Source of the DNA: BJGV01 sp964194745
Lineage (GTDB): Bacteria; Pseudomonadota; Gammaproteobacteria; Burkholderiales; Nitrosomonadaceae
DNA: 64,000 nucleotides
Assembly: GCA_965248035.1 (NCBI GenBank)
Contig: OZ252054.1
Location: 248,001-312,000, forward strand
Direction of reading: 5' to 3'
The notes under the pieces are model-generated. The model was not told the origin of the DNA. It saw only the letters and a list, made by a program, of their open reading frames with translations, and made no database searches. Numbering within the stretch: the stretch's first letter is position 1; each line of letters starts with the position of its first letter. Made by a program: the position numbers and the translations under genes. Shown here piece by piece: positions 36,989-45,896 of the stretch.

Positions 36989-37135
36989 CAGAAGTTAAGG
37001 CTGCTGCAATAGCTGATGAAAAAGGATATTGAAGACGACGAGTATAGCGGTAAAGCGGTTCTTCCTGGTCATAATCTCAATGGCAATGGAAACCCCATTA
37101 CCGGCGGTAAAGACCCCACTAAACTAATACATTAA
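36772..37135 (+). pseudogene. Lipoprotein paralogue, copy 1, frameshifted in an A run
   Basis: The signal and lipobox (MKFSLLAVALVAITLTAC) and the first 72 residues are identical to the copy at 37343. The frame then ends at 37032 after ADEKGY. Removing one A from the five-A run at 37019-37023 restores DEKDIEDDEYSGKAVLPGHN and a tail ending KDPTKLIH at 37135, matching the other copy. This is a homopolymer slip: a mutation, a phase-variable site or a sequencing error. Confidence 0.8.
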
Positions 37136-37178
37136 AAGATAGGGAGGTCAAGCACAGTGCGACCCCATGAGCAAGGAT

Positions 37179-37200
37179 CATCATCTAAATGATGGTTTTT
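37179..37200 (+). terminator. Terminator after lipoprotein copy 1
   Basis: CATCAT, CTAA, ATGATG, then GGTTTTT. It occupies the same position as the terminator after copy 2, supporting a whole-unit duplication. Confidence 0.65.
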
Positions 37201-37302
37201 GCTATATTTTTTCTGCATTATGAATTCAATAAACGTTTTTGTTGCAACCAGAGAGTTGTAGACTTGAGCCATCAGGCAGTTTATAGTAGTAGACTGGTAA
37301 AT

Positions 37303-37559
37303 TCTACAACTTATTTAAATAAATATTAAGGAAAACTAAACAATGAAATTTTCACTGCTCGCTGTCGCACTGGTAGCAATAACTCTAACGGCCTGCGACA
37401 GACCCAAACAACCCAATCCTGAGGGCATAGAAGAATACGGAACAAGAACAGAAGAAGGCACTACCGTAGCTGAAGAACGTGCTGCTGCAGGACCTGTTTC
37501 AGAAATTGCAGATCCAGAAAAATTTAAAATGGATAACGTAATGCAAGCTGAAGAAGCTG
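37303..37559 (+). repeat. Lipoprotein gene duplication, copy 2
   Basis: Exact copy of 36732-36988, offset 571 bp, in direct orientation. Identity in the 5' half and divergence in the 3' half suggest recent gene conversion of an older tandem duplication. Confidence 0.95.
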
Positions 37560-37699
37560 AAGAAGCTGCAGAAGTTGCAGCAGCTGCAGCGGCTGGAGAA
37601 GACGAATATAGTGGTAAAGCGGTTCTACCTGGTCATAATCTTGATGGCAATGGAAATCCCATCATAGACGGCAAAGATCCGACTAAACTCATGCATTAA
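37343..37699 (+). CDS. Lipoprotein paralogue, copy 2 (intact)
   Basis: This 118-residue precursor has the lipobox TLTAC (Cys 18). The mature protein is acidic with an Ala/Glu-rich helical stretch (EEAEEAAEVAAAAAAGEDEY) and a Gly/Asn-rich C-terminal motif (GHNLDGNGNPIIDGKDPTKL). It has no recognised domain and is probably envelope-anchored. It has its own leader and terminator. It is the intact partner of the frameshifted copy upstream. Confidence 0.75.
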   Translation: MKFSLLAVALVAITLTACDRPKQPNPEGIEEYGTRTEEGTTVAEERAAAGPVSEIADPEKFKMDNVMQAEEAEEAAEVAAAAAAGEDEYSGKAVLPGHNLDGNGNPIIDGKDPTKLMH

Positions 37700-37738
37700 A
37701 AGATGTATAGGGGGCACGACGTGACCCCTCGCGATAGT

Positions 37739-37765
37739 AAAAACCATCATTTATGATGGTTTTTA
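37739..37765. terminator. Bidirectional terminator
   Basis: AAAAACCATCAT and ATGATGGTTTTT form a 12-bp stem with a 2-base centre and flanking A and T runs. It can end both the lipoprotein transcript (rightward) and the MBL hydrolase transcript (leftward). Confidence 0.85.
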
Positions 37766-37802
37766 CTTTTTAGGACCTCTCCCGTATCCCGAAATCAACT
37801 GA

Positions 37803-38570
37803 TTAAATTAGTTGACGCCAATCAAACCCCAAATCCTGATCTGCTACGCCGACCCAATCCAATTCACATTGTATTACGTTACTTATCGCTGATTGAGCCA
37901 ATTTTGGTGTGTTATTTATTCTACTCAGGTGAGCTACAATGAGATGCTGTAGCAAGCTGTAGTCTAGATTTGCCAAGAGTTTTGCCGAGGTAGTATTTTC
38001 AAGATGCCCCAAGCGACCTCCTATACGCTGCTTCAAGCTTTGAGGATAATTACTACTTACGAGCAGTTGCGCATCATGATTACATTCCAGTACTAACGCA
38101 TGGCAACGACTCAAGACCGTTTCAATATGAGTTGTGGAACACCCTGTATCAGTCAACACGCCTAATCGGAACGCGCCATCACCGAATATAAACTGTGTGG
38201 GCTCATGTGCATCATGGGGAACGGGGTAAGGCTGGATATCGATATCACCAATAGAAAAACGTTGATGGCTGTCTATAATATTAATTCTAGGTAACGTTGA
38301 GAAAGTTTTCTTTGCGCCACGCAGGGTGCCGTGAGTAAGCCACACTGGAACATCAAACCTTCTTGCAAAACGCTCTACCCCGCCAATATGGTCTTCGTGC
38401 TCATGTGTAATGATAATCCCATCTACCATATCAGGCTGAAGACCAAGTCGGGAAAGACGAGCAATAACTTCTTTCAAAGTAAAGCCGCAATCTAGCAGTA
38501 ATCGTGTTTTTGCCACCTCGATTACTAGACTATTTCCCTGTGAACCGCTACCTAGGCAAGCAAATCGCAT
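37803..38570 (-). CDS. MBL-fold metallo-hydrolase (YycJ/WalJ-like)
   Basis: This 255-residue metallo-beta-lactamase-fold protein has the metal motif ITHEHEDHIGG (HxHxDH, about residue 56), with later ligands PHDAHEP, LTDTGCS and LECNHD. It begins MRFACLGSGSQGNSLVIEV, typical of the YycJ/WalJ group of predicted phosphodiesterases. ATG 38570 is chosen because the family starts MRF(A/C)xLGSGS; the frame is open to 38633. Substrate unknown. Confidence 0.85.
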   Translation of the reverse strand: MRFACLGSGSQGNSLVIEVAKTRLLLDCGFTLKEVIARLSRLGLQPDMVDGIIITHEHEDHIGGVERFARRFDVPVWLTHGTLRGAKKTFSTLPRINIIDSHQRFSIGDIDIQPYPVPHDAHEPTQFIFGDGAFRLGVLTDTGCSTTHIETVLSRCHALVLECNHDAQLLVSSNYPQSLKQRIGGRLGHLENTTSAKLLANLDYSLLQHLIVAHLSRINNTPKLAQSAISNVIQCELDWVGVADQDLGFDWRQLI

Positions 38571-38713
38571 ATACGTTAGAAAAAGGAAGATTTTTTGGAA
38601 GACACATGCGGGTGCAAAGATAGACCTCGCCAAAACACACCCAAAGAAACAAAGGCACCACTCTAGTTAATAATAGTTAACTTGTCACGTCATCTCTCAC
38701 GCTTTTTTATAAA

Positions 38714-39853
38714 TTACTTGAGCTGTTCATATAGCAAATTCAATATTTGATCTGCGATATCAGATTTCTCTAGCTTACCATCCTTACTGAATACCTTTAC
38801 TTCGCTTCCTACCTCTACACCACTAACTTGAATACGATATTGATCTGGCCGCCTACCCTCCTCGTCATCACCACCGCGCCAGAAAGCTAATGCTCCCAAG
38901 ATGCTATCGTCGTCGGCCTCTTCTATCTTGTTGTCTGGATTAAGATAACGCACGAAGTAGATTCCTTCTGAACGATCACGGTCTTCAACGGTAAACCCAA
39001 TACGGTCGAGCGCCAACCCAACGCGGCGCCATGAACGATCAAATGCTTCATACACTGTGAGAACGCCCCCCTCTTTACGATTAAGATGGGCACGCTCTTT
39101 CGTGCTTCTGTTAGCCAACACCGATTTAGCCCGTTCTTTATCTACCCCAAAATATATCATCAGGCGCGCAAGTATCTCCGCTTCTAAATCTGGATCAGAA
39201 GGGCGATCTTCCATTGCACGATGGCTGATGTAAATTTCGGTGGTGCCAGCTTCACCCCGTTCTAGACGAGTACGAAATTTGTCGAACTCAATTGCTGAGA
39301 GTGCTCTAAGAATCTTATTGTCTGGAGTGCCAGCACGATTTTCTGCCCAATCGGTTTCTATCACTCCGGCTTCAGGTATTTCTACTTTGATATTAAAGCC
39401 CATTACATCCCAAAACTCCTTAACTTTCGACCATACCGTTTCCGGTTCGATCTTCACCACTAGCCAACGCTGAGAACCAGAACGCTCAATTCTTACCATG
39501 GAATCGTCAGAGTTCGCAGGTAAAAGTGGGGTGGAAAGTTCCACTGGATCCTTTCCACTAGCGCGTTCTTTGCTATAAGCAGAATAAGTTTTACTTTCAG
39601 ATGGCTTGATATCGGGCACAATATAGCGATCTTCTGAAACGGGTTTGGTTAAATCCGGTGGCACTTCAAGTGGAGGATTTTTTCCAACTGTTTCGTATTC
39701 CATCTCTATCTCCATCTCCATCTCCTTCTTCTCCTTCTCATCCGCTTTCTCAGAGAATACAGAGAATAGACTGCAGCCTGATACTGCTAGCATGATGAAT
39801 AGCAGGAAAAACCTCCACCATTTAATTTTTATTACCAAAATTTCCTGAATCAT
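38714..39853 (-). CDS. bamC: Outer-membrane assembly lipoprotein BamC
   Basis: This 379-residue lipoprotein (signal FFLLFIMLAVSGC, Cys lipidated) matches BamC/NlpB. It has an unstructured N-terminal region with PPLEVPPDLTKP, which resembles the BamD-binding segment, then two helix-grip domains. It lies immediately downstream of dapA, the conserved dapA-bamC order, with an 18-bp gap. ATG 39853 is preferred; the frame is open to 39991 inside dapA. An EMEMEIEMEYE repeat follows the lipobox. Confidence 0.88.
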   Translation of the reverse strand: MIQEILVIKIKWWRFFLLFIMLAVSGCSLFSVFSEKADEKEKKEMEMEIEMEYETVGKNPPLEVPPDLTKPVSEDRYIVPDIKPSESKTYSAYSKERASGKDPVELSTPLLPANSDDSMVRIERSGSQRWLVVKIEPETVWSKVKEFWDVMGFNIKVEIPEAGVIETDWAENRAGTPDNKILRALSAIEFDKFRTRLERGEAGTTEIYISHRAMEDRPSDPDLEAEILARLMIYFGVDKERAKSVLANRSTKERAHLNRKEGGVLTVYEAFDRSWRRVGLALDRIGFTVEDRDRSEGIYFVRYLNPDNKIEEADDDSILGALAFWRGGDDEEGRRPDQYRIQVSGVEVGSEVKVFSKDGKLEKSDIADQILNLLYEQLK

Positions 39854-39870
39854 AATTCCGTACCAAAGAT

Positions 39871-40749
39871 TTATAGCATCACACCTGCTTGATGCATTGC
39901 ATCCCTTATAACCTGATGATATTGAACTGATAGTTGTGTCAATGGTAAACGCAAGCCGGTATCCATCAATCCCATTTGCGCTACCGCCCATTTTACTGGT
40001 ATTGGATTAGCTTCCACGAACAGACCCCAGTGTAATCTCAATAATTTATTATTGACAGCACGAGCGGTAATTAGATCCCCAGCAAACGACGCAACACACA
40101 TTTCGTGCATCAATTTTGGTGCAACATTTGCTGTAACTGAAATCGCACCGTGCCCTCCTTGCAATAATAATGCTAGGCTGCTTGCATCATCACCACTATA
40201 AACTGCAAAGTCTTGTGGAACGTTACACAACAAGTCAAAACCTCGTCCCATATTACCGGTTGCATCTTTAATGCCGATAACATTGGGAATCTGCGAAAGC
40301 CGCAGCACCGTTTCATTGGCAATATCTGCCACAGTCCTACTCGGAACATTATATAAAATCTGTGGAATATCTACTGCCTCTGCCACTGTTCTAAAATGCT
40401 GATATAAGCCTTCCTGAGAAGGTTTATTGTAATAGGGAACTACTGACAGACTCGCATTCGCGCCAGCATCCTTCGCGTAAATAGAAAGATCGATAGCTTC
40501 AGTTGTAGAGTTCGCACCAGTACCAGCAATTACCGGTATGCGTCCTGCAGTATGCTTCACCGCAGTACTAATCAACAGGTGATGCTCCTCAAAATTAACT
40601 GTAGGAGACTCTCCGGTAGTGCCTACTACCACAATACCGTCAGTCCCCTGTTCTACATGATAATCAATCAGGGCACGAAAACTCTCCAAATCCAGCCTAC
40701 CATCTTCATGCATAGGCGTGACGATAGCTACCAAACTACCTTTAAACAT
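39871..40749 (-). CDS. dapA: 4-hydroxy-tetrahydrodipicolinate synthase
   Basis: DapA (292 residues) condenses pyruvate with aspartate semialdehyde in lysine and cell-wall synthesis. GTTGESPTVNFEEH, the Tyr of YNVPSRTVADI (about 133) and the Schiff-base Lys of GIKDATGN (about 161) are all present. It starts MFKGSLVAIVTPM. It forms an operon with bamC. Confidence 0.97.
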   Translation of the reverse strand: MFKGSLVAIVTPMHEDGRLDLESFRALIDYHVEQGTDGIVVVGTTGESPTVNFEEHHLLISTAVKHTAGRIPVIAGTGANSTTEAIDLSIYAKDAGANASLSVVPYYNKPSQEGLYQHFRTVAEAVDIPQILYNVPSRTVADIANETVLRLSQIPNVIGIKDATGNMGRGFDLLCNVPQDFAVYSGDDASSLALLLQGGHGAISVTANVAPKLMHEMCVASFAGDLITARAVNNKLLRLHWGLFVEANPIPVKWAVAQMGLMDTGLRLPLTQLSVQYHQVIRDAMHQAGVML

Positions 40750-40892
40750 GACAATCCATCCAGTAAAAAGGAATATTTTACCTGAATCTTGTATATCCTA
40801 TTGATATTCACTTAATCAGGCCGAAACCTATTTCTCAGAAAATACTACGCATATTCTAAAGTGTGTACACTACTCGGCAGTACGTGAACAGA

Positions 40893-43502
40893 TCACTCCT
40901 TCGTAAATACCATCGTACCATTCTTGTAATCTACCTTTATAGTGTCCTTAGCTACAAAACGACCTTCGAGGATTTCCTTTGCAAGCGGATTCTCGATTTG
41001 TGCCTGTATTGCACGCTTCAGTGGGCGTGCCCCGAAAACAGGATCAAAACCAGCTTGGGCAAGCTCTGTTAATGCAGCCTCCGAGACTTGTATTTTCATT
41101 TCCATTTCTGCTAGTCGCGCTTCTAGATATTGCAACTGTATCCGTGCTATCGAATGGATATGTTTCTTATCAAGCGCATGGAATACCACCACTTCATCAA
41201 TACGATTAATGAACTCGGGTCGGAAATAGGTTCTAACCTCCCCCATCACTGCTAGCTTAATTACCTGATAATCATCACCTGCCATTTGTTGAATCATCTG
41301 CGAACCAAGATTGGAGGTCATGACGATAACGGTGTTCTTGAAATTAACGGTACGCCCCTGCCCATCGGTCATACGACCATCATCAAGAACTTGCAATAGT
41401 ACGTTAAACACGTCGGAGTGAGCCTTTTCTACTTCGTCTAGTAGAATCACAGAATAAGGTTTTCTACGTACCGCTTCAGTAAGATAGCCTCCTTCTTCAT
41501 AACCTATATAACCAGGCGGTGCTCCGATTAGCCGAGCTACGGAGTGTTTTTCCATGAACTCTGACATATCTATACGAATAAGATGATCTTCCGAGTCGAA
41601 TAGAAACCCTGCTAGAGCTTTGCACAATTCAGTTTTACCTATACCAGTCGGCCCCAGAAACAGAAATGAGCCATAGGGCCGATTAGGATCGGAAAGCCCC
41701 GACCGTGAGCGGCGAATCGCGTCGGATACGAGGTGGACTGCCTCATCCTGCCCCACCAGACGCTCGTGTAATTTTTGCTCCATATACAAGAGCTTCTCCC
41801 GCTCACCCTGCATCATTTTGGATATGGGAATGCCAGTAGCGCTGGAAACAACTTCGGCGATTTCCTCTGAACCCACGTGAGTGCGTAACAGCCTCGGTTT
41901 ACTCGCTCCCTTGTCTTGCTCTGCCATTTTGCTTTGCTGGAGTTGGTCGCTGAGTTGGGATTGCAACTGCGCTTCCAATTGTGGAATACGTCCATATTGT
42001 AATTCTGAAACTTTTTGCCAATCACCCTTTCGCGTAGCTGCTTCTATATCCAACTTGACCCTTTCCATTTCTTCCTTGACGTGTTGGGATCCTTGCACTT
42101 GCAATTTTTCAGCCTTCCATATCTCTTCTAGATCCGCGTATTCACGTTCTTGTTTTTTTATCTCACTCTCAAGTAAAACTAGGCGTTTTTTGGAGGCCTC
42201 ATCTTTTTCTTTTTTTATTGCCTCTCGTTCAATCTTGAGCTGGATAAGACGGCGATCAAGCTTATCCATTGCTTCCGGTTTTGAATCAATTTCCATACGT
42301 ATGCGTGCGGCCGCCTCATCGATGAGGTCAATGGCCTTATCAGGCAAAAAACGATCCGTAATGTAACGATGAGACAATTCAGCAGCAGCAACAATGGCTG
42401 GATCAGTGATATCAACACCATGGTGCACCTCATATTTCTCCTGTAGACCTCTAAGAATAGCGATGGTAGCCTCCACTGTGGGCTCATCTACAAGCACCAA
42501 CTGAAAACGCCTCGCCAGTGCAGCGTCTTTCTCAACATATTTTCGGTATTCGTCTAGCGTAGTAGCTCCCACACAATGTAATTCACCACGGGCAAGAGCA
42601 GGCTTTAGCATGTTGCCCGCATCGATAGCTCCTTCCGCTTTTCCGGCACCTACCATAGTGTGAAGTTCGTCTATGAACAGAATAGTGTTACCCTCATCTT
42701 GCGCAAGTTCTTTTAAAACAGATTTCAGGCGCTCTTCAAATTCTCCACGATACTTAGCCCCAGCCAATAATGCAGCCATATCAAGAGACAATACCCTCTT
42801 GTTTTTAAGCGTCTCTGGCACTTCACCATTAATAATGCGCTGAGCTAACCCTTCCACGATAGCAGTCTTGCCAACACCTGGCTCGCCGATCAAAACTGGA
42901 TTGTTCTTGATACGCCGTTGCAATACCTGAATAGTGCGGCGGATTTCATCGTCACGTCCAATCACTGGATCAAGCTTCCCCATGCTTGCGCGATCTGTGA
43001 GATCAAGTGTATATTTATTAAGAGCTTCGCGACCACTCTCAGCCTCAGCGTTATTTACGTTCTCTCCGCCACGTACTTCTTTGATAGCTTGCTCTAGGGA
43101 TGACCGACTCGCACCATGTTGTTTCAATAACATGGCAGACTCTCCTTTATCATGAAGCACTGCCAGCAGAAACATTTCAGATGCAATAAATTGATCGCCC
43201 CATTTTTGAGCTTCCTTGTCGGCCAGATTAAGTAATTTACCAAGATCGCGCGAGACGCTGATTTCCCCGCTAGTATCATTCACTTTGGATAAGCGTTCTA
43301 TAGCCTTCTTCAGTGCGTCTCGAAGAGGCAGAACATTAGCACCAGACCTTTGTAACAGCGAAGCTGTGCCACCATCTTCCTGCTGCAACAACGCGAGTAG
43401 CATATGCTGTGATTCAATGTACGGATTATCATTCCTTACAGCGATGCTCTGTGCATCAGCTAGTGCTTGCTGAAATTTAGTAGTTAATTTATCAAACCGC
43501 AT
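40893..43502 (-). CDS. clpB: Disaggregase ClpB
   Basis: ClpB (869 residues) works with DnaK to dissolve protein aggregates. It has the N-terminal double Clp repeat, AAA1 (GEPGVGKTAIVEGLA about 205), the long coiled-coil middle domain (about 410-525), and AAA2 (LGPTGIGKTELCKALA about 605; ILLDEVEKAH). ATG 43502 matches family starts (MRFDKLTTKFQQAL), with GGGA upstream; ATG 43514 is also in frame. A sigma32-type promoter lies upstream. Confidence 0.97.
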   Translation of the reverse strand: MRFDKLTTKFQQALADAQSIAVRNDNPYIESQHMLLALLQQEDGGTASLLQRSGANVLPLRDALKKAIERLSKVNDTSGEISVSRDLGKLLNLADKEAQKWGDQFIASEMFLLAVLHDKGESAMLLKQHGASRSSLEQAIKEVRGGENVNNAEAESGREALNKYTLDLTDRASMGKLDPVIGRDDEIRRTIQVLQRRIKNNPVLIGEPGVGKTAIVEGLAQRIINGEVPETLKNKRVLSLDMAALLAGAKYRGEFEERLKSVLKELAQDEGNTILFIDELHTMVGAGKAEGAIDAGNMLKPALARGELHCVGATTLDEYRKYVEKDAALARRFQLVLVDEPTVEATIAILRGLQEKYEVHHGVDITDPAIVAAAELSHRYITDRFLPDKAIDLIDEAAARIRMEIDSKPEAMDKLDRRLIQLKIEREAIKKEKDEASKKRLVLLESEIKKQEREYADLEEIWKAEKLQVQGSQHVKEEMERVKLDIEAATRKGDWQKVSELQYGRIPQLEAQLQSQLSDQLQQSKMAEQDKGASKPRLLRTHVGSEEIAEVVSSATGIPISKMMQGEREKLLYMEQKLHERLVGQDEAVHLVSDAIRRSRSGLSDPNRPYGSFLFLGPTGIGKTELCKALAGFLFDSEDHLIRIDMSEFMEKHSVARLIGAPPGYIGYEEGGYLTEAVRRKPYSVILLDEVEKAHSDVFNVLLQVLDDGRMTDGQGRTVNFKNTVIVMTSNLGSQMIQQMAGDDYQVIKLAVMGEVRTYFRPEFINRIDEVVVFHALDKKHIHSIARIQLQYLEARLAEMEMKIQVSEAALTELAQAGFDPVFGARPLKRAIQAQIENPLAKEILEGRFVAKDTIKVDYKNGTMVFTKE

Positions 43503-43535
43503 AGAATTTCCCATTTGAATTTATATAAGTTCTAT

Positions 43536-43563
43536 ATATATGGAAATGGGAGGAGATTTCAAG
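43536..43563 (-). promoter_or_regulatory. Sigma32-like heat-shock promoter of clpB
   Basis: Reading leftwards: CTTGAAA (43563-43557), 13 bases, CCATATAT (43543-43536). This matches the heat-shock consensus CTTGAAA-N11-16-CCCATnT well. It lies 34 bp before the clpB start. Confidence 0.75.
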
Positions 43564-43656
43564 TGGAAAAACAAGGGTCCTGCACATGATATTGTTACTT
43601 TATTCAGTTAGAATGCTCGATTCAGTTACATTGAATGTGAATCTTTTACTCTCCTA

Positions 43657-44511
43657 ATGGATTTAGAAACTGAAATTAAGAACAACGTTAGTCAGTCATT
43701 AGCTGAGGACGTCGGCACTGGGGACCTCACCACACTTCTGGTTCCTTGCGAAGTATCCGCTACTGCCAACGTTTTTTGCCGCGAAAAAGCAGTTTTGTGT
43801 GGTATTCAATGGTTTGAAGCATGTTTTCAGCAGTTTTCACCGAATACTGAAATACACTGGTTTGTTCGTGAGGGTGAGATGATTTATGAAGGACAAGGGT
43901 TGTGTAAAATTAAAGGTAATGCACGCACGCTACTTACGGCCGAACGTACTGCGCTTAATTTTCTACAAACACTATCTGCCGTTGCTACACTAACTCGGTA
44001 TTATGTGGATGCAGTGCTTGGAACCGACGCGGTAATAGTAGATACTCGTAAAACCCTTCCAGGATTGCGGCTTGCACAAAAATATGCGGTCAAATGTGGC
44101 GGTGGTATTAATCATCGTTTAGGTTTATATGACGGAATACTTATAAAGGAAAACCATATCGTGGCTGCCGGCGGTATTGAGCAAGCCTTGTGCGCAGCGG
44201 AAGAAATTGCCCCAAAAGGTACATTAGTTCAAATTGAGGTGGAAACACGAGATGAGTTGCTTAAGGCGCTCAATGTGGGAGCAAAAATGATTCTACTAGA
44301 TAATTTTGATCTTGATGAATTGCGATATGCAGTCAAGTTAACTTCTGAGTTGACAAACAAGCGGACAGTACTTGAAGCCTCGGGAGGGATCACGCTAGAC
44401 AATGTTCGTGAGATAGCAGAAACTGGCGTAGATCGAATCTCCATCGGTAGTATCACCAAGGATGTACAAGCTGTGGACTTATCGATGAATTTTTCTGCTC
44501 AACATAAATAA
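43657..44511 (+). CDS. nadC: Nicotinate-nucleotide pyrophosphorylase
   Basis: NadC (284 residues) converts quinolinate and PRPP to nicotinate mononucleotide in NAD synthesis. Diagnostic segments are LAEDVGTGDLTTLLVP, RTALNFLQTLSAVATLT, VDTRKTLPGLRLAQKYAV, GGGINHRLGLYDGILIKENH and LEASGGITLDNV. It is divergent from clpB. Confidence 0.96.
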   Translation: MDLETEIKNNVSQSLAEDVGTGDLTTLLVPCEVSATANVFCREKAVLCGIQWFEACFQQFSPNTEIHWFVREGEMIYEGQGLCKIKGNARTLLTAERTALNFLQTLSAVATLTRYYVDAVLGTDAVIVDTRKTLPGLRLAQKYAVKCGGGINHRLGLYDGILIKENHIVAAGGIEQALCAAEEIAPKGTLVQIEVETRDELLKALNVGAKMILLDNFDLDELRYAVKLTSELTNKRTVLEASGGITLDNVREIAETGVDRISIGSITKDVQAVDLSMNFSAQHK

Positions 44512-44619
44512 CTAAAACTTCCTCCCATGTGTAAGTAAAAATAGGATTCTGTAGTCTTTACAAAATTACGTACCTAAACATCCATACATATTTTTGAATT
44601 TATTGTAAAAGGAGATTAG

Positions 44620-44691
44620 ATGCGTCGTAGAATAAATTTTGTTCCTGATAAAACAGCTTCGGCTCTGTTGCCTGCCCGCAATCTTAGATGA
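44620..44691 (+). CDS. 23-residue upstream ORF before the antiporter
   Basis: ATG 44620 has an excellent ribosome site (AAAAGGAG, 5-base spacing) and encodes MRRRINFVPDKTASALLPAR plus NLR. Its TGA overlaps the antiporter ATG (ATGA at 44688-44691). The antiporter start itself lacks an obvious ribosome site, so translation is probably coupled through this short ORF. The peptide is basic and not membrane-like; it may be a leader or regulatory peptide. Confidence 0.6.
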   Translation: MRRRINFVPDKTASALLPARNLR

Positions 44692-45896
44692 TCTGGCCTA
44701 CTTACATTCCTCAGTGGCCACTTTCGGTCAGCCCAGCTCTCTGGTTTGCGCTTGCTCTGGTAATCGCTGTATTGGTAGGCGAAGGATTAGTACGCTATCT
44801 AAAGTTGCCGCGTATTGTTGGCTATTTCTGCACTGGTCTGCTGCTAGGTCCTGCTGGACTAGGAATGATTCCGGAATTACCCGCAATGGAATGGCGATTA
44901 GTGGTTGAGCTCGCCCTCGGTATCCTGTTATTTGAATTAGGAAGTAAAGTAAATCTACGCTGGCTTAAGGCTAATCCCTGGATCGCCTGTACTAGTCTAC
45001 TGGAAGCTGGTGCAACTTTCGCAGCCTTATTTGGATTACTTGTGTGGTTTGATGTGGCAGGTGCCACTGCCGCAGCTGCAGCCGCGATCGCAATTACCAC
45101 TTCGCCTGCCATTATGGTTCGTACTGTAGCTGAATCGCGTGCACAGGGACAAGTTACAGAGCGATTACTACTAATGGCTGCACTTAATTGCATTTATGCA
45201 GTGATTTGTCACAAATTGTCCATTGCTTTCATGCATGGCGAAGCCGGAACTAGCTTCATCCATGCTGTGTTGCAGCCACTCTATCTAATTGTTGGATCTG
45301 CTCTATTAGGCTGGCTATTTGGCGTCACCTTCGAGCGAATCCACCGCCATCTCGGGCAACATGAGGAAACTTTTTCATTCATTCTTTTTGGCATGATCAC
45401 AATAGCGACAATCATAGCTTCAACGCTCAAGGTTAGCCCGATACTTGTGTTGCTTGCAGCCGGCTTGATTACGCGATATCGTCGACAACGTTCCCAAACT
45501 TTTCCAGCGCATTTTGGTTCTGCTGGGGCTGTCCTAGTTGTATTAATGTTTACTGCCAATGGATTAGCTGTAGACCTTAGCGGACTACGTGAGAATATAT
45601 TGTTAGTCCTTCTGCTCATCACTATCCGTGCAATAGCCAAACTATTACCAGTACTCGCACTTGCAAGCTTTAGCGGAATTAATCTTCGTCAAGCAATGGC
45701 ATTAGGGATTGCTCTAATGCCTATGTCCAGTGTTGCACTACTGTTAACATTGGATACCGGAGTTGCTTTTCCAACATTTGGAGCAGGATTGGGACTAGCA
45801 CTAATGAGTTGTATCGTAATACTAGAACTTACAGGGCCCATTTTAGTGCAAGTAGGATTACGGTGGGTCAAAGAAACCCCTGAGAAAATAGCATGA
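44688..45896 (+). CDS. CPA2-family cation:proton antiporter
   Basis: This 402-residue membrane protein has about 12 helices of the Na+/H+ exchanger (KefB/YbaL-like) fold, without C-terminal TrkA domains. LKLPRIVGYFCTGLLLGPAG matches the conserved N-terminal signature of the family. It probably exchanges K+ or Na+ for H+. It overlaps the upstream short ORF and the downstream ybdK-like gene by 4 bp each, so the three are co-translated. Confidence 0.85.
   Translation: MIWPTYIPQWPLSVSPALWFALALVIAVLVGEGLVRYLKLPRIVGYFCTGLLLGPAGLGMIPELPAMEWRLVVELALGILLFELGSKVNLRWLKANPWIACTSLLEAGATFAALFGLLVWFDVAGATAAAAAAIAITTSPAIMVRTVAESRAQGQVTERLLLMAALNCIYAVICHKLSIAFMHGEAGTSFIHAVLQPLYLIVGSALLGWLFGVTFERIHRHLGQHEETFSFILFGMITIATIIASTLKVSPILVLLAAGLITRYRRQRSQTFPAHFGSAGAVLVVLMFTANGLAVDLSGLRENILLVLLLITIRAIAKLLPVLALASFSGINLRQAMALGIALMPMSSVALLLTLDTGVAFPTFGAGLGLALMSCIVILELTGPILVQVGLRWVKETPEKIA

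Noticed and set aside
39720..39765. Short CTCCAT/CTTCTC repeats
   Set aside because: They are the codons of the Glu-Met repeat in BamC, not a CRISPR or satellite array.
41881..42366. 161-codon plus-strand frame opposite clpB
   Set aside because: Ser/Arg-rich low-complexity translation lying entirely within the ClpB middle domain on the other strand; a shadow.
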